NCBI RefSeq assembly: GCF_000716435.1
Contig: NZ_JNWO01000027.1
Location: 68,781-132,780, forward strand
From: Streptomyces xylophagus
GTDB lineage: Bacteria; Actinomycetota; Actinomycetes; Streptomycetales; Streptomycetaceae
Length of the DNA: 64,000 nucleotides
Direction: 5' to 3'
The notes under the pieces were generated by a model. The model was not told the DNA's origin. It did not search any database and saw only the letters and a list, made by a program, of their open reading frames with translations. A program made the translations under genes and the position numbers. Position 1 is the stretch's first letter. Each line of letters starts with the position of its first letter. Shown one piece after another: positions 30,974 to 42,127 of the stretch.

Positions 30974-31411
30974 CTACCTCTTGGACTTGGCTGCCTTGGG
31001 CGTCACCAGCCGGCTGCCACTCCAGTCCTTGCCCACGCTGACGCTCTTGGCCGCGGAAAGGCCCGCGGTCGTGGCGGCTTCCGAGATGTCGCTGGGCTCG
31101 ACGTAGCCGTCACGGCCGGTCTTCGGCGTCAGCAGCAGGATCGAGCCGCCCTCCTCGACGTACGAGATGGCGTCCACCAGCACGTCGGTCAGGTCGCCGT
31201 CCTCGTCGCGGAACCACAGCACCACGGCATCGGCGACGTCGTCGTAGTCCTCGTCCACCAGGTCGCTGCCGATGACTTCTTCAATGGCCTCGCGGAGTTC
31301 CTGGTCTACGTCGTCGTCGTAGCCGATCTCCTGGACCACCTGCTCGGGCTGGAACCCCAGCCTGACGGCAGGGTTCGTCCGCTCCTCCGCGTGGTCCGCG
31401 GTCGCGCTCAC
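30974..31411 (-). CDS. DUF3052 family protein
   Basis: A 145-residue acidic protein starting V-S-A-T-A-D-H-A-E-E at a GTG with an excellent CAGGAGG site. Body motifs are R-L-G-F-Q-P-E-Q-V-V-Q-E-I-G-Y-D-D-D-V-D and the C-terminal R-L-V-T-P-K-A-A-K-S-K-R. The family is conserved next to aceE in actinomycetes, divergently placed as here, but has no proven function. It has no membrane segment or enzyme motif. An upstream ATG in frame (31429) is less likely. Confidence 0.88.
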   Translation of the reverse strand: MSATADHAEERTNPAVRLGFQPEQVVQEIGYDDDVDQELREAIEEVIGSDLVDEDYDDVADAVVLWFRDEDGDLTDVLVDAISYVEEGGSILLLTPKTGRDGYVEPSDISEAATTAGLSAAKSVSVGKDWSGSRLVTPKAAKSKR

Positions 31412-31773
31412 GGGTTGCCTCCTGATCATGTCTTGATGAATGTCCAGCCACGCGCGTGCGCGAAGCATTGGCCGTAGTCCACACGGACGGGCCGGATCGC
31501 GCAAGTACCCGGCGATTCGGAACGCCGAAACGGTGACGATCCTGGCCGTGTCGCCGCAACTCCAGGCACGCTATCGCGGCCGCCGGTGACGTACACCACA
31601 GCGTTCTGCCCGGTTTGCACGTTTGAGAACCCTCCGAGGGTACGCGACTCGAATGGCTTTGCTAAACGAGTCACGGTTACCTCACGGTAGAGATGACGAT
31701 TGCCGCCCTGCGGTAGACCATGGGGAACGGTGCAGCCCCCTCACCCAGCTCCCTCTGACAGGTAAGGAACAGC
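31412..31773. promoter_or_regulatory. 362-base divergent promoter region of DUF3052 and aceE
   Basis: No gene is supported. Two inverted repeats stand out: ACCCTC-C-GAGGGT at 31629-31641 and GACTCG...CGAGTC at 31646-31672, both about 100-145 bases before the aceE start and in an AT-richer stretch. They are candidate operators for a regulator of pyruvate dehydrogenase. The left part may hold the DUF3052 promoter. Confidence 0.5.
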
Positions 31774-34521
<2,748 letters not shown>

Positions 34522-34547
34522 TCGTTTTTCGGGTGCGGGTGCGTGGG

Positions 34548-34575
34548 GGCTGGTCGCGCAGTTCCCCGCGCCCCT
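34548..34575 (+). repeat. 28-bp gene-end repeat, copy E
   Basis: 26 bases after the aceE stop codon, abutting a hairpin terminator. Exact core GTCGCGCAGTTCCCCGCGCC. Confidence 0.85.
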
Positions 34576-34604
34576 TAAAGGCGGCCCCTTCGGGGCGCCT
34601 TTAA
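34575..34604 (+). terminator. aceE terminator
   Basis: TTAAAGGCGGCCCC pairs with GGGGCGCCTTTAA (one bulged G) around a TTCG tetraloop, directly after repeat copy E. Confidence 0.75.
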
Positions 34605-34622
34605 GCGCCCTACCATGCGGGC

Positions 34623-35384
34623 ATGAACGAACTGTCGGCGCAAGTCCGTTGGGAGCAGCGGACTCAGCGGCCGTTGTTGGCGCTCGCCGTTGGGTTTGCC
34701 GTTGCCTATGCCGTGCCGATCGTGGACACCACCGCCGGGCATTCACTGACGGCGGTGTGCACGGCGGTCGAGTGGGTGGTGTGGGCGGCGTTCGCCGTCG
34801 ACTATCTGATGCGGCTCGCGATGTCGCGGGACCGGCGGCGGTTCGTGCGGACGCACTGGATGGATCTGTGCGCGGTCGTGCTGCCGATACTCCAGCCGCT
34901 GCGGCTGCTGCGCATGGTGTCGACGCTGATACTCGTCGGGCGGCGCGCCCGGATGGCCTCGCAGATCCAGCTGACGACCTATGTCGCCGGCGCGGTGATC
35001 GGGCTGCTGATGTTCGGCTCGCTCGCGGTGCTCTCCGTCGAACGGGACTCGCCCAACGGGAACATCCGGACGCTGGGTGACGCCGTGTGGTGGTCGTTCA
35101 CCACGATGACGACGGTGGGGTACGGGGACCACGCGCCGACCACCGGGCTCGGGCGGATGATCGCCGTCGGGCTGATGCTGTCCGGCATCGCGCTGCTCGG
35201 TGTCGTCACCGCGAACATCGCCACGTGGTTCATCGCCCGGTTCGAGAAGGACGACGTGGAGGAGCGGCGCCAGACGCAGGCGATCGAGGCGCTGACGGCG
35301 GAGGTGCGGGCGCTGCGGGCGGAGGTGGCCGCCCTGTCGGGGGCGCCGAGCCTGGTCAGCCGCGGTTCAGAAGAACGTCCATAG
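34623..35384 (+). CDS. Voltage-gated-type potassium channel
   Basis: A 253-residue six-helix channel subunit. An S4-like basic segment (L-R-L-L-R-M-V-S-T-L-I-L-V-G-R-R-A-R) lies near residues 93-110. The pore helix and selectivity filter are W-W-S-F-T-T-M-T-T-V-G-Y-G-D (filter TVGYGD, 164-169). A final helix and a cytoplasmic C-terminal coiled coil (A-L-T-A-E-V-R-A-L-R-A-E-V-A-A-L) should promote tetramer assembly. It likely conducts K+ across the plasma membrane. Its 3' end overlaps the end of the convergent small membrane protein gene by 18 bases. Confidence 0.9.
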   Translation: MNELSAQVRWEQRTQRPLLALAVGFAVAYAVPIVDTTAGHSLTAVCTAVEWVVWAAFAVDYLMRLAMSRDRRRFVRTHWMDLCAVVLPILQPLRLLRMVSTLILVGRRARMASQIQLTTYVAGAVIGLLMFGSLAVLSVERDSPNGNIRTLGDAVWWSFTTMTTVGYGDHAPTTGLGRMIAVGLMLSGIALLGVVTANIATWFIARFEKDDVEERRQTQAIEALTAEVRALRAEVAALSGAPSLVSRGSEERP

Positions 35385-35654
35385 CACCGCCGCCACCGTG
35401 TCGATCGCGCCCAGGACGAGGGCCACCAACGCCATCACCCGGCGTGAGCCCGTCCACCTGCGGCCCATGGCCAGCCAGCCGCAGATCACCGCGATCGGGC
35501 CGAGGACGATCCCCAGGTTCCCCGCCAGGAAGAAGCCCGCGATCGCGCAGACCAGTCCGACGATGGCGAGGGTCGCGCGGTCCGGCCCGTTCCGTTGCCC
35601 CATGCGGCCACGCGAGCGGGGGTTCCTGCGCGTTCCGTTGCCGAAGCCCGTCAT
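35367..35654 (-). CDS. Small two-to-three-helix membrane protein (DUF4190-like)
   Basis: A 95-residue protein: a basic hydrophilic head (M-T-G-F-G-N-G-T-R-R-N-P-R-S-R) is followed by hydrophobic stretches A-I-V-G-L-V-C-A-I-A-G-F-F-L-A-G-N-L-G-I-V-L-G-P and V-M-A-L-V-A-L-V-L-G-A-I-D-T-V. The layout, with a G-N/G-P kink, is that of DUF4190-like proteins of unknown role. The ATG at 35654 has a GGGAG site. Confidence 0.75.
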   Translation of the reverse strand: MTGFGNGTRRNPRSRGRMGQRNGPDRATLAIVGLVCAIAGFFLAGNLGIVLGPIAVICGWLAMGRRWTGSRRVMALVALVLGAIDTVAAVLWTFF

Positions 35655-35759
35655 CGTCAACTCCCTGGGCGTCCATGCCAGTTCGGCCGGTTCAGCTGGT
35701 GCGGCCAATTTCGGTTACGACGATCGGATACCCGCGTACGCAAGAAAAAAGCCTGCTTG

Positions 35760-35784
35760 CGCGCTGCCCCCCTCCGGCAGCGCG
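35760..35784 (-). terminator. Terminator downstream of the DHA2 transporter gene
   Basis: Stem CGCGCTGCC/GGCAGCGCG (9 bp, perfect). Read leftward it is followed after about 9 bases by a run of six T (35745-35750 on the minus strand). A second hairpin at 35876-35908 (8-base arms ACCCTGAT/ATCAGGGT with an inner GGCGA/TCGCC stem) lies closer to the gene. The 270 bases between the transporter and the small membrane protein hold no supported gene. Confidence 0.75.
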
Positions 35785-35924
35785 CCGCAGACCACTCGTC
35801 CTCCCTGCCCTGCGGAGGACTTGACCCACTGTGACCTGCGGCGCGTACCGGGCGCCAGGAATCTTTAGCGCAGTCACCCTGATAGGCGAACTCGCCCTGA
35901 ATCAGGGTCAGATGTGCATGGCCG

Positions 35925-37544
35925 TCAGATGTGCGCGGCGCCCGCGCCCGCCTCCGCGTTCTCGCCGCGCTTGGTGAGGAGTGCGACGAACACCGCGACC
36001 ACCGCGACGCCGGCGGCGACGAGGCAGGCGAGGCTCATGCCGGAGATGAACGTGTCGTGGGCGACCGTCGTGATCTTCGCGGCGATGGCCTCCGGGGTGT
36101 TCGGGGCGATCGGGGCCACGCCGACCTGGACCGCCTCGGCGGCCGCGTCGAGCTGGGGCTGGGTGAGCTTGGGCAGGCCCGCGTCCGTCCAGTTGCCGGC
36201 CAGGTCGCTGTCGACGCGGGAGGCCATGACGGCGCCGAGGACGGCCGTACCGAGGCTGCCGCCGATCTGCATCGCGGCCTGCTGGAGACCACCGGCGACG
36301 CCGGAGAGCTCCATGGGGGCGTTGCCCACGATGACCTCGGTGGCGCCGACCATCACGGGGGCGAGGCCCAGGCCCAGCAGGGCGAACCAGATCGACATGA
36401 CGGCGCTGCCGGTGTCCGAGGTGAGGGTGGACATGCCGAACATGGCGATCGCGGTGGCCGCCATGCCGCCGGCGAGCGGGATGCGGGGGCCGAGCTTGGT
36501 GATCGCGGCGCCGGCGAGCGGGGAGCCGACGATCATCATCCCGGTGAGCGGGAGGAGGTGGAGACCGGCGTCGATCGGGCTCATGCCGTGCACGTTCTGG
36601 AGGTAGAACGTCACGAAGAACAGGCCGCCCATGAAGGCGATCGCCATCAGGACCATCAACACGACGCCCGCGGACAGCGGGACCGAGCGGAACAGGCCCA
36701 GGGGGATGAGGGGTTCCTTCACCCGCTGCTCCCAGAAGGCGAACAGGGCGAAGCCCAGCACGGACACGGCGAGGAACGTCCAGGTCGTGCCGGAGCCCCA
36801 GCCCCAGGTGGGCGCCTTGATGAGGGCCCAGACGAGGCAGAACATCGCGCCGGAGAGCAGCACGATGCCGAGGATGTCGAAAGAGCGGGGGGCGTTCTCC
36901 GCGCGGTGGTCGCGCAGGATCAGCAGGCCGAGGATCAGCGCGATGGCGCCGACCGGCACGTTGATGAAGAACACCGACTGCCAGTTGACGTGTTCGACGA
37001 GGACGCCGCCGAGGATCGGGCCGCCCGCGGTGGAGGCGCCGATGACCATGCCCCACAGGCCGATGGCCATGTTGAGCTTCTCGGCGGGGAAGGTGGCCCG
37101 CAGCAGGCCGAGCGCGGCCGGCATCAGCAGCGCGCCGAACAGGCCCTGGAGCACGCGGAAGGTGACCACGAACGCGATGCTGTGGGAGAGGCCGATGGCG
37201 CCGGACGCGAGGGCGAAGCCGCTCACGCCGATCAGGAAGGTCTGGCGGTGGCCGAAGCGGTCACCGAGCTTGCCGGCGGTGATGAGGGAGACCGCGAGGG
37301 CGAGGAAGTAGCCGTTGGTGATCCACTGGACGTCGGCGAAGCTGGCACCGAGGTCCTTCTGGATGGCCGGGTTGGCGATGGCGACGATGGTGCCGTCGAG
37401 GGCCACCATCATGACGCCGACGGCGACGGTTATGAGGGTGAACCACGGGTGGCCGCGCAGCCCCTGCGGCGGCGTCGGGTCGGACGGGGCGGCTGGTGCC
37501 TTGTCCCCCGGCCCCGTCGCGCTGATGGTGGTCTGACTAGTCAT
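35925..37544 (-). CDS. DHA2 (EmrB/QacA) family MFS drug exporter
   Basis: A 539-residue transporter with 14 predicted helices. Motif A after the second helix reads G-K-L-G-D-R-F-G-H-R, and the DHA2 signature A-L-D-G-T-I-V-A-I-A-N-P sits in helix 1 (near residue 47). Motif C lies in helix 5, around G-A-S-T-A-G-G-P-I-L-G-G. It should export cationic or hydrophobic compounds using the proton gradient. It is divergently transcribed from a TetR gene, with two operator-like repeats in the 83 bases between, so substrate-induced derepression is likely. Confidence 0.92.
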   Translation of the reverse strand: MTSQTTISATGPGDKAPAAPSDPTPPQGLRGHPWFTLITVAVGVMMVALDGTIVAIANPAIQKDLGASFADVQWITNGYFLALAVSLITAGKLGDRFGHRQTFLIGVSGFALASGAIGLSHSIAFVVTFRVLQGLFGALLMPAALGLLRATFPAEKLNMAIGLWGMVIGASTAGGPILGGVLVEHVNWQSVFFINVPVGAIALILGLLILRDHRAENAPRSFDILGIVLLSGAMFCLVWALIKAPTWGWGSGTTWTFLAVSVLGFALFAFWEQRVKEPLIPLGLFRSVPLSAGVVLMVLMAIAFMGGLFFVTFYLQNVHGMSPIDAGLHLLPLTGMMIVGSPLAGAAITKLGPRIPLAGGMAATAIAMFGMSTLTSDTGSAVMSIWFALLGLGLAPVMVGATEVIVGNAPMELSGVAGGLQQAAMQIGGSLGTAVLGAVMASRVDSDLAGNWTDAGLPKLTQPQLDAAAEAVQVGVAPIAPNTPEAIAAKITTVAHDTFISGMSLACLVAAGVAVVAVFVALLTKRGENAEAGAGAAHI

Positions 37545-37558
37545 GCGTTCGAGGCTAA

Positions 37559-37609
37559 TGTCAGCCGCTGACAGTTGACAAACAGATTCAGATGTCGGCC
37601 ACTGTCAAC
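37559..37609. promoter_or_regulatory. TetR operators between the DHA2 exporter and its regulator
   Basis: A perfect 15-bp palindrome TGTCAGC-C-GCTGACA (37559-37573) lies 14 bases before the exporter start. A second inverted pair, GTTGACA (37574-37580) and TGTCAAC (37603-37609), lies on the regulator side. The shared half-site TGTCA suggests one regulator binds both and controls both promoters. Confidence 0.7.
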
Positions 37610-37627
37610 AATCACGAGGAGAACAGC

Positions 37628-38263
37628 ATGGAGACGTTGCGCGAGCGCAAGAAGGCCCGTACGCGGGACGCGCTGCTGCACGCCGCCCTGGAGCTGTTCA
37701 CGACCAAGGGCTATGAACAGACCACGGTCGACGAGATCGCCGAGGTCGTCGACGTCTCGCAGCGCACCTTCTTCCGTTACTTCGCGAGCAAGGAGGAGGC
37801 CGCGTTCTTCGTGCCCCGGCTCACGGAGACCCACTTCGTCGAGGCCGTCCGCGCCCGCCCGCCGCACGAGGCCCCGCTGGAGGCGCTGCGCCGGGCCGTG
37901 CTGGAGAGCTGGGACACCATCAACGAGGCGATCCAGCAGGTCGTACCGCTGGAGCTGCACATGCGCACCTACCGGGTGATCGAGTCGACGCCCGCGCTGC
38001 TCGCCGCGCATCTGCGACGCTCGATGGAGCTGGAGGAGGAGCTGGCGCGGATCGTCGCCGGGCGTGAGGGGCTCGACGTGGACACGGATCATCGGCCGCG
38101 GCTGGTCGTGGCCGTGTTCGGCGGAGTGATGCGGGTGGTGGAGCGGATGTGGATCGCGGGGGACGACCTCAGCATCGAGGCGATGCGGGAGCTGACGGCC
38201 GCCCACCTGGACGGGGTCGGACCGGCGCTCGCCGGGAACTGGCGCGCGAGTCAGTCGTACTGA
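37628..38263 (+). CDS. TetR-family repressor of the divergent exporter
   Basis: A 211-residue regulator. The N-terminal helix-turn-helix is typical (A-L-E-L-F-T-T-K-G-Y-E-Q-T-T-V-D-E-I-A, then V-S-Q-R-T-F-F-R-Y-F-A-S-K-E), with R-T-F-F-R-Y as recognition helix end. The C-terminal ligand domain is helical and variable. Start chosen at the ATG at 37628, which has a GAGGAG site; an ATG 36 bases upstream lacks one. It presumably represses the DHA2 gene until a ligand binds. Confidence 0.9.
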   Translation: METLRERKKARTRDALLHAALELFTTKGYEQTTVDEIAEVVDVSQRTFFRYFASKEEAAFFVPRLTETHFVEAVRARPPHEAPLEALRRAVLESWDTINEAIQQVVPLELHMRTYRVIESTPALLAAHLRRSMELEEELARIVAGREGLDVDTDHRPRLVVAVFGGVMRVVERMWIAGDDLSIEAMRELTAAHLDGVGPALAGNWRASQSY

Positions 38264-38346
38264 GTTCCTCATCACGTACCGCTGAAACGTGATCCCCGTC
38301 ACTCGGTTAACGCGAGACCCTCTTGTTCTCCTAGTGTGTCCTCCCA

Positions 38347-39561
38347 GTGACTTCCTTCGACTCCTCCCCCACGCTGAACGCCTGGCGCGCACTGCTCGCG
38401 CTGGCCGTGGTGTTCGTGATGCTGGCGACCACCGGCTGGACGGCGGTCCGCAGCCACCCGGGGAAAACGGCGCTCCAGGCCTCCTTGTCCGCATGGGAGC
38501 ACGGCCATATAGACGGGCGCGAGCTGCCCGACGCGGACACCTCCGCCGGCCGGCTCGCCCGTTTCTTCGCCTCGCTCACCGCGCAGCAGCGCACGCGCCT
38601 CGCGCACCGCTATCCCCTCGCGGTCGGCAACATGAACGGCGCCCCGGTCTCGCTGCGCTACCGCGCCAACCACATCGCCCTCGACCAGGCCCGCAAGGTC
38701 GAGAAGAAGCGCATGCACGACAGCCGCCTGACGCCCTACGGCAAGCAGGAGGCGGGCCGTCTCATGCACCGCTTCGAGGCGCTGATGAGCGGGGACCGCC
38801 ACATCCTGTCCTTCGACCCCGAGGGCTCGGGCCGCATCGCCGAGGTCTTCGGCGACCTGGACACCGCGCAGCGCGTGTCGATCATCGTCCCCGGTGTCGA
38901 CACCGACCTGCTGACCTTCCAGAAGACGAACAAGAACTACTCGGCGCCGGTCGGCATGGCCCAGAACCTGTACGCGGCCGAGAACACGGCGAAGTCCGCG
39001 ACGGACACCACCAGCACGCGGACGGCCGTCATCGCCTGGGCCGACTACACCGCGCCCGGCGGCCTGGGCATCGACTCCGCGACCGCGGGGCGCGCCGAGG
39101 CCGGCGCCGTACGACTGAACGCGCTCCTGCGGGCGCTGCCCGGCCGCTCTCAGGTCGCCCTGTTCTGCCACAGCTACGGCTCGGTGGTGTGCGGGGTCGC
39201 CGCGCACGCGCTGCCGTCGCGGGTGACCGACATAGCGGTGGCCGGCAGCCCCGGTATGCGGACCTCGAAGGCCTCCCACCTGCACACCACTGCCCGGGTA
39301 TGGGCGATGCGGGACGCCGACGACTGGATCCAGGACGTGCCGTACATGGAGGTCGGCGGCCTCGGCCACGGCGAGGACCCGGTGTCGAACGCGTTCGGCG
39401 CGCGGGTTCTGTCCGCGAAGGACGCCGAGGGCCACACCGGGTATTTCGTAACGGGCACGGACAGCCTCACCAACTTCGCCGACATCGGGGTTGGCGCGTA
39501 CCGCTCGGTGACATGCGCGCACGAGGGCGACACCTGCCGGGAGGGTCTGTCCGGCACCTAG
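38347..39561 (+). CDS. DUF1023 alpha/beta hydrolase
   Basis: A 404-residue protein with one N-terminal membrane helix (W-R-A-L-L-A-L-A-V-V-F-V-M-L) and a DUF1023 alpha/beta-hydrolase domain. The nucleophile elbow is C-H-S-Y-G-S (about residue 275), with a Cys replacing the first Gly of GxSxG as is usual in this family. The late D-A-D-D-W and G-L-G-H-G-E-D segments are candidates for the acid and His. The GTG at 38347 has little ribosome-site signal and may be leaderless. The substrate is unknown; it probably acts at the outer membrane face. Confidence 0.82.
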   Translation: MTSFDSSPTLNAWRALLALAVVFVMLATTGWTAVRSHPGKTALQASLSAWEHGHIDGRELPDADTSAGRLARFFASLTAQQRTRLAHRYPLAVGNMNGAPVSLRYRANHIALDQARKVEKKRMHDSRLTPYGKQEAGRLMHRFEALMSGDRHILSFDPEGSGRIAEVFGDLDTAQRVSIIVPGVDTDLLTFQKTNKNYSAPVGMAQNLYAAENTAKSATDTTSTRTAVIAWADYTAPGGLGIDSATAGRAEAGAVRLNALLRALPGRSQVALFCHSYGSVVCGVAAHALPSRVTDIAVAGSPGMRTSKASHLHTTARVWAMRDADDWIQDVPYMEVGGLGHGEDPVSNAFGARVLSAKDAEGHTGYFVTGTDSLTNFADIGVGAYRSVTCAHEGDTCREGLSGT

Positions 39562-39624
39562 GAGCCGGACGCGCGTAGAAACAGCAGGAAGTGCGGTCTG
39601 CGCGGGGATGGGACGGAGGAGCGT

Positions 39625-40485
39625 GTGCCGCCTACGATGAGCCGCATGGGTGACGTACTGGCCGGATTTCATGCCGCCTGGGAGTTCGAGTCCGACTCTG
39701 TGCTCATCCGCTACGAACGGGGCATACGAACACCCAAGCTGTTCCAGGCGCTCGGCGAACGCCGGATCCCCTTCGAGGCGATCGAGACGGTGACGCTCGC
39801 CCCCGGCAAGCGCGGCACGGTCGTGCTCCGCGCGGAACCCCGGGCGGGGGCCGACCCCCTGATGGAGGCCGCCGCCGGTCAGCTGAAGGAAGCCTGCGAC
39901 CCCTATCGCCTGGTGCTTCCCGCCGAGCGCGAGACCCTCGCCGAGTACTACGCCGACGAGTTGCGTGCGCAGCTGAAGCGGGCCGATGGGCCTGCCGAGC
40001 GGTTTCTGGTTTCCGCGCCCGAGGTGCCGTTGCGGTTCAAGGCGTACGACGGGAAGGCGACCTTCGACGGGAAGACGGTGTCCTTCCGGTGGTTCTGGAC
40101 GGGAGCGTCGTCCGCGAAGTGGAAGGCCGGCGACCAGAGCTTTCCGGTCGCCGGCCTGAACGGGGTCGAGTGGCGGTCGCCCGAGGTTTTTGAGGGGCAT
40201 CTACGGCTGTTGCGGGGGGCTGCGCCGCCGTTGCCTGTTGATCAGGATCCCGCGGCTGTGGTGTTCGGGTTGGGGTACGGGCCGGTCCATGAGTCGTTGC
40301 CGTTCGCGGCGGCGGTGCTTTCTGCGGTTCGCTCGGCCCGTCCCTCTGCTGTGATTCCGGCTGCTCGGCGCGACCCTGCGGATATTGCTGAGCGGATTCG
40401 TCACCTCGGGGAGTTGCATCAGGCGGGGTTGGTGACGGATGACGAGTTTGCCGTGAAGAAAGCGGAGCTGCTGGCAGAGCTTTGA
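39625..40485 (+). CDS. DUF4429 protein with C-terminal SHOCT helix
   Basis: A 286-residue protein. Two DUF4429-like pleckstrin-homology-type domains (about 8-100 and 120-215) are followed by a linker and a SHOCT motif (I-A-E-R-I-R-H-L-G-E-L-H-Q-A-G-L-V-T-D-D-E-F), a short helix pair thought to mediate oligomerisation. GGAGGAG precedes the GTG at 39625, but ATGs at 39637 and 39646 are alternatives; M-G-D-V-L-A-G at 39646 may be the family start. The function is unknown. The 3' end is T-rich in third positions and meets repeat copy F 15 bases after the stop codon. Confidence 0.82.
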   Translation: MPPTMSRMGDVLAGFHAAWEFESDSVLIRYERGIRTPKLFQALGERRIPFEAIETVTLAPGKRGTVVLRAEPRAGADPLMEAAAGQLKEACDPYRLVLPAERETLAEYYADELRAQLKRADGPAERFLVSAPEVPLRFKAYDGKATFDGKTVSFRWFWTGASSAKWKAGDQSFPVAGLNGVEWRSPEVFEGHLRLLRGAAPPLPVDQDPAAVVFGLGYGPVHESLPFAAAVLSAVRSARPSAVIPAARRDPADIAERIRHLGELHQAGLVTDDEFAVKKAELLAEL

Positions 40486-40500
40486 CTGCGGGCCGGTGGG

Positions 40501-40528
40501 GGTTGCTCGCGCAGTTCCCCGCGCCCCT
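40501..40528 (+). repeat. 28-bp gene-end repeat, copy F
   Basis: Between the convergent DUF4429 and aldo/keto reductase genes, with two changes in the left part (GGTTGCTCGCG). Confidence 0.85.
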
Positions 40529-40555
40529 GACGGGGCGCTGCAGTCCACGGAGTTA

Positions 40556-41572
40556 CTACTCCCGGCTCGTCGACGCGAAGGTCATGTCCGGGTAGCGGTC
40601 GCCCGCAACCTTCCCCGCGATCGGCTCCAGGAGGGTCAGCTCGTCATCCGTCAGGATGATGCGGGTCGCCGCTGTGTTCTCCTCCACTCGGGTGGGCTTT
40701 GTGGTGCCTGGGATGGGGATCACCGGGAGGCCGTGGACCTGGGCGCGTTGTTGGACCCAGGCGAGGGCGATCTGGCCCAGGGAGGCGCCGTGGGCTTCGG
40801 CCACCGTGCGGATCGGGTCCAGGAGTGTGGCGTTGGCGGCCGCGTTCTCGCCGGTGAAGCGGGGCTGGTTGCGGCGGAAGTCGCCCTCGGTCAGGTCCTG
40901 TTCGGCGTTGGTGAAGGAGCCGGTGAGGAAGCCTCGGCCCAGCGGTGAGTACGGGACGACCGCCACGCCCAGGTCGACGGCCGCGCCCACCAGGCTGATC
41001 TCGACGTCACGGCTGAAGAGCGACCACTCCGACTGCACGGCGGTGATCGGGTGCACGGCGTGTGCGGCGCGCAGCTCCGCGCCGGTGACCTCGCTGAGCC
41101 CGAGGTGCTTGACCTTGCCCTCGCGGACCAGCTCCGCCATCGCGCCGACGGTGTCCTCGATGGGGACGGCCGGGTCACGGCGGTGCATGTAGTAGAGGTC
41201 GATGACGTCGATGTCGAGTCGCTCGAGGCTCGCCTCGACCGCCTGGCGGATGTACGGGCGGTCGTTGCGGATGACGCGCCGGGTGGGCTCGCCGGGCGGG
41301 ACGGACATGGCGAACTTGGTGGCGATGACGACCTCGTCGCGGTGCGCCTTGAAGAACGGCGACAGGAACCGCTCGTTCTCCCCCACGCCGTACACGTCCG
41401 CCGTGTCGTAGAAGGTCACGCCGAGCTCCAGCGCCCGGTCCAGGGTGGCCCGCGACGCCTTCGCGTCCGCGGGGCCGTAGGCGAAGCTCATGCCCATGCA
41501 GCCGAGCCCCTGTACGCCGACCTCGGGGCCGTCGGTGCCCAGGCGGTCCGTCGGGATCGTGCTGTCGGTCAT
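40556..41572 (-). CDS. Aldo/keto reductase
   Basis: A 338-residue TIM-barrel oxidoreductase. The tetrad is visible: Asp and Tyr in F-Y-D-T-A-D-V-Y-G, Lys in V-I-A-T-K-F, His in Y-Y-M-H-R-R. The cofactor segment I-P-G-T-T-K-P lies near residue 288. It should reduce aldehydes or ketones with NADPH. Its ATG overlaps the stop of the MerR gene (ATGA), so regulator and enzyme form a two-gene operon controlled by the MerR-type site upstream. Confidence 0.92.
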   Translation of the reverse strand: MTDSTIPTDRLGTDGPEVGVQGLGCMGMSFAYGPADAKASRATLDRALELGVTFYDTADVYGVGENERFLSPFFKAHRDEVVIATKFAMSVPPGEPTRRVIRNDRPYIRQAVEASLERLDIDVIDLYYMHRRDPAVPIEDTVGAMAELVREGKVKHLGLSEVTGAELRAAHAVHPITAVQSEWSLFSRDVEISLVGAAVDLGVAVVPYSPLGRGFLTGSFTNAEQDLTEGDFRRNQPRFTGENAAANATLLDPIRTVAEAHGASLGQIALAWVQQRAQVHGLPVIPIPGTTKPTRVEENTAATRIILTDDELTLLEPIAGKVAGDRYPDMTFASTSRE

Positions 41573-42030
41573 CCGGCTTTCTCCTTCTCGAATGCGTGGG
41601 CGTCGCCGTAGAAGGCGATCTTCCGGTCGAGCACGGCGAGGGTGTCGTGCAGTTCGGCGATCCTGGCCAGGACGTCCCGTCGGGTCGCCTCCAGGAGTTC
41701 GAAACGGTCGCCGTAGGTGTGGTCGCCCTCGCGCACCAACTCGGCGTAGCGGACCATGTCGGCGACCGGCATGCCGGTCAGGCGGAGCTTGCCGACGAGG
41801 TCGAGCCAGTCGAGGTCGCGGTTGCTGTAGCGGCGCTGGCCGGTGTGCGAGCGGTCGATGTGCGGCATCAGCCCGATGCGCTCGTACCAGCGCAGGGTGT
41901 GTGCCGTCAGGCCGGTGAAGGCGACGACCTCGCTGATGGTGTAGCTGTCCGCGCCGTCCGGACGCCGCTCGGCCTGCGGCGGGCCCGCGCAGCTGTCGGT
42001 CCTGGTACCCGTGGTCTCCATCACCGTCAT
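41569..42030 (-). CDS. MerR-family regulator of the aldo/keto reductase
   Basis: A 153-residue regulator. The winged helix reads Y-T-I-S-E-V-V-A-F-T-G-L-T-A-H-T-L-R-W-Y-E-R-I-G-L-M, followed by the R-R-Y-S-N-R-D-L-D-W-L wing and a dimerisation helix. No metal-binding Cys cluster is present at the C-terminus, so it is probably an aldehyde or small-molecule sensor. The ATG at 42030 has only a weak ribosome site; a longer in-frame extension upstream would overlap the operator. Confidence 0.88.
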   Translation of the reverse strand: MTVMETTGTRTDSCAGPPQAERRPDGADSYTISEVVAFTGLTAHTLRWYERIGLMPHIDRSHTGQRRYSNRDLDWLDLVGKLRLTGMPVADMVRYAELVREGDHTYGDRFELLEATRRDVLARIAELHDTLAVLDRKIAFYGDAHAFEKEKAG

Positions 42031-42047
42031 GACCACCACGCTATGGC

Positions 42048-42065
42048 CTTGGAGTGCACTCGAAG
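42048..42065. promoter_or_regulatory. MerR-type operator
   Basis: CTTGGAGTGCACTCGAAG is an 18-bp near-perfect palindrome (one mismatched pair) centred on GTGCAC, 18 bases before the MerR start. It matches the CTTGGAGTGCACTCCAAG form that MerR aldehyde-sensing regulators bind between -35 and -10 elements. Confidence 0.75.
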
Positions 42066-42127
42066 CAAGCGGAACCGGTAAGAAATCGGCAGGACGGGGC
42101 CGGGGCGCGCTGGATAGCGTGCGGGTC

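Noticed and set aside
35692..35877. Leftward 61-residue frame between the small membrane protein and DHA2 genes
   Set aside because: It is built over two hairpin terminators and has no ribosome site; composition is Arg/Gly-rich like non-coding frames.
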